Below, piece after piece: positions 60,701 through 64,000 of a DNA stretch of 64,000 nt. Each line of letters opens with the position of its first letter. Position 1 is the stretch's first letter. A program made the position numbers and the translations under genes. The notes beneath the pieces are model-generated. The model ran no database searches. It had not been told where the DNA came from and worked only from the letters and a program-made list of their open reading frames with translations. Origin of the DNA: Tyto alba (Eukaryota; Chordata; Aves; Strigiformes; Tytonidae); the NCBI RefSeq assembly GCF_018691265.1, contig NW_024881303.1, positions 12,207,777 to 12,271,776 on the forward strand. The letters are read 5' to 3'.

Positions 60701-63700
60701 CCATGAAGGCAGATTTATTCACTGAAGTGTGCTACAGCCCTACCATTATGGATGCTGTGATCGAGTGGAACAACTGAGAGGGTCAGAATTCAGCAAGGGA
60801 GACAAACAGACCTTCTAGAACTACATTATAGCTGGTAAAGGAGAGAAAACACTAATTTGGATGCTTTCCTTGTCAAAGGGGGAAGAATTCACTGTGCAAT
60901 TCTCAGCCTAACATAGTATTCATTTAACTGGTGTGAGACTTCATAAAAGCAAGTGGCTAGTTTAATCAGGTCATATTTGTCAAACAACCAGTTTAAAGGG
61001 AGAACCTGAAGAGTAAATACAGTCCTTAGCACACAGAGGCTATACCTCTTGACACACATTCCTAATTTTCCCTAACCTCAGCAGGGAGGGTGAAATAAAG
61101 AAAAAAAACCCAACCAAAAAAAAAAAAAACCAATAAAACAAACAGGAGTAACAGGACAAGGCAGCTACAGCTCTAACCAAGCACAGCAATGCAACTCCCT
61201 ACACTGGGCAGCTTGATGGAGGTGGACAGCATGGACTGACATACAGAAGACTCACTAGGCAGAGGGAGCACTGCTACCCAAAGCAACACTGCACACTCAC
61301 AATTCTGGCCACAAAGCAGCCGTAGGAAGAGCTAGTAGTGACAACTGCACCGCTGCCCTGAAGACCAGGGCAGGAGAGCACCAACAGCCTTCGGTGAAGG
61401 AAGGATGGTCCCCGCAGGCATGCAGGCTCTGGCCCAGGAGTTCTTCCCATGTATAAATGGTATGGCCTCTGCCCATGTATTTGATACCATTTGGTTCATT
61501 CATACTCTATACAGCATATGAAAGAGAGTGAATCTGTAATTCCATGATTAGCACTGAACAACACAACAGTGAAGAAATCCTGCTTATATAATCAAAAAGA
61601 TAAGTCTGGTGCCGGTTAGAAAAGCTTTTTAAAAGCTCTTTTGTTGCTTCACATTATCAAGATCTGACATTCATCATATCTTTCCAGCCAAAGTTTCTTT
61701 ACTGCTGATTAAAATGGATATTTATTGACATCAGCCTGGGGAATAATAGCTGAAGAGCCAACCATATTCTATTCTTCATCAACAATACTGCCAACTAAGT
61801 TGTTTCCAGAATCATCACTGTCAGTAATTACATGTTAAACAAAAAAAAAACCTCACAGTTGGTTTTCAAAGACCACATTGAGCTTGCAGATAGAAAACTT
61901 AGTTTAGGCTTTAACCCTGCAGGAACAAATTTTATTTGAAAGTTAATTTTTGTTTATATGTATATATACACACAGAGAGCTCAAGAAGTCGCTGCTTTAT
62001 GGGCCAAGAATTCTTCCCAAGGGTTTCATCCAGGAGCCTGACTGGAGTGTTACCACAGGTGTACTTAGTACCTTTCAGTTTCATGTTTTAAGAGCAGTAA
62101 GCATCTATTCATCATGCATCCTACAGTTTTTTAGTGGTAAATGATCTCCACAATAAGCAGAGCCAACCTTGATATGCCATGAGCCTAAAAAAAAGTGACC
62201 TCCATTTTTGTTCTGGCCGACATCCATGAGGCAGCATTAACCTCACCAAGAAGAGGAAGCTGCAGACACACGCTACTTATATCAAATGAAATGGAGATCT
62301 GGAGAGACAAATGCCTCCACTCTTAGAATTCCTTTGACTTGAATCACCTGAGACATGTAGTCAACAGGAATTGTCCACTTACATCAACATGAGTATGTCT
62401 TTTGACTAGAACTAAAATGGAGAATGAGCAGGTATGGATATTAGGCGAGTGGATAAGAAAACCTAGGAAGAGGTCTACAAAGTTTAGTGTGCTAAAACCT
62501 GTATTTCCTCTTATTTTCTTTCAGTAGTTTCTGTACTTGTGTTCTCTTTTTCAGACTGCTACTTCTTAAGCAACAATTTAAGTCCCATTCAGTGGTGCTA
62601 ATAAAATACATGAACTAAGTCTGACTTTTTAACAACTTCTGGAGTAAGGACCTGTAGCTTCATTTTTCTGAGTTACTGAAATAATGTAAAAAAATATTTT
62701 AAAAGTTTGCTTCCATGAGCATAACACCACAATTCATGAAAGGTGCACCACTGCAGTTAAATATCTCTCTAGTTGTGGCACAACTCAAGTTACCTTAGCC
62801 CTAGGGTGCTGTGCTATGACTAGCTTAAATCAAACCAAAACAAAAATAGTAAGAAGCATTTCTGGCCTTCCCCAGCTGAACTGGACATTCCCACCCTCTC
62901 CTCCGTGTCAGTATTTGCACCCATACACAATGGGGATAAACCCACTTTTCTTAAGGGTTCATTTCAGTCAGATCAGAGCTGACCAGACTCGTCATACAGC
63001 CCCGCAGTAATTAGTGCCGGCATAGACCGCAGGTGGGAAGAGGCAGCAGAGGCTGACACCCCCAGCAGCCTCTTATCAGTTGGAGCCAAATGATTAAACA
63101 ACACAGCACAGGCTGTTTAGCAGAACTGAAGAATTAAACTTCTCACTACAAAAATGTGAAAATACGAGCAGTCAGGGACTCACAATGCCACACAAGCTAT
63201 CAGGCATCCCAGGCAGTATGAAATGAACAAAAAGCATTTTCCTGCTCTGTGACAGTCTGGAATTAAAAAAGACCTCCCAGCTGAATTCCTAAAACATATT
63301 TTATTTCTAGTTATTTTGCCACCTTCACCTAATTTAATTCAAACCAGAACGTTTATGACAACTGGTGAAAAATATGGAAGAATGTAGATAGTCCCTGTAG
63401 AAGACAATCTACCACAACTCTTGGCCACAGGCATGCTTTCCTCCTCAGCCCCTTCTTTATTAAAAAAACAATCAACCAAAAAAAACCAAAAAAAACAAAA
63501 AAAACACACCAACAAAACCCACCAGGATTTCATGCTACAGAAGAAAGCATTCTGATTACAGATCTATTTGTAATAGGAGAAGACTGATAAATAATATATA
63601 GAATAATGTGAGCTTGCATATTTGCCTGCAAATGCTCTAATGCATTTCACAGCTAATTGGTAATAAACCAAGATGCACTGCACTAACCTTCACAGTATCT

Positions 63701-64000
63701 TAAAAGTAAATTTTTAAACCTAACCTTGACTTTACTAAGCCTTTTTAAATAAAAAAAAAATAAATTAGATACTTTTGCTACACAGAAACCTTTTGCATAG
63801 GCTTGTACAAGCACAGTTGCCATCACACTGGCATTTTTCAACAGCAAATTTTTCACATTAGGCACAGTCATGGAGATAAGAGTATATTTTAGTCTCGCTT
63901 TTCCTCAAATTACTTAAATGTTTAATTCAGATTGGCCTGCAGTACCAGCATATTCAAAACAGTTACCTTTTTTCCCCAAAAAAATCCACAGCTGTGCAAT
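54738..64000 (-). other. MARK3: MARK3 intron 1, 5' part continues beyond window
   Basis: AT-rich sequence upstream of exon 2. No match to the MARK3 N-terminus MSTRTPLPTVNERDTEN and no CpG island were found, so exon 1 and the promoter lie past base 64000. It contains a TG/TA tract (~56180-56205), A runs (56014-56030 and 58990-59012), and A-rich tracts near 61107-61130 and 63477-63505. No other gene recognised. Confidence 0.7.

Noticed and set aside
54738..64000. Search for MARK3 exon 1 and promoter
   Set aside because: No sequence encoding the MARK3 N-terminus and no CpG island in this stretch, so exon 1 is taken to lie outside the window.

Overview
This window is vertebrate nuclear DNA that carries most of one large, intron-rich gene on the minus strand: MARK3 (MAP/microtubule affinity-regulating kinase 3, also called C-TAK1 or Par-1a). 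Eighteen coding exons can be placed to the base. All have GT-AG borders and matching reading phases, from exon 2 at 54737 down to the stop codon at 5837-5839. Together (without the cassette exon) they encode 736 residues. Adding the 17 residues that exon 1 encodes in known MARK3 gives 753, the length I remember for the long mammalian isoform. Exon 1, its promoter and its CpG island are not here and should lie beyond base 64000.

The host is probably a bird, or at least a sauropsid. Introns are short for an amniote MARK3, interspersed repeats are sparse and old, the only recognisable transposons resemble CR1-clade LINEs, and there are no Alu-, B1- or MIR-like elements. The encoded protein is very close to mammalian MARK3 but has scattered substitutions. 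I cannot name the species.

Layout from high to low coordinates (direction of transcription): 64000-54738, part of intron 1; 54737-30887, exons 2-9 with the whole kinase domain (P-loop, VAIK lysine, HRDLK, DFG, LKB1-target T-loop); 30160-29695, exons 10-11 with the UBA domain; 28916-8433, exons 12-18 encoding the long phosphorylated spacer; 6182-5837, exon 19 with the KA1 domain and stop; below 5836, the 3' UTR and then downstream flank with a short CpG-rich island and a large CCAT microsatellite.

The most notable region is 21512-6183. There a 165-nt exon (16590-16754) encodes a segment that the paralogues MARK1 and MARK2 carry but the canonical mammalian MARK3 isoform, as I remember it, lacks. 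Every junction from the end of exon 14 to the start of exon 19 is phase 2, so exons 15-18 (165, 258, 27 and 45 nt) can each be skipped in frame. The spacer therefore looks built for combinatorial splicing. I found no second protein-coding gene, RNA gene, CRISPR array or prokaryotic feature.
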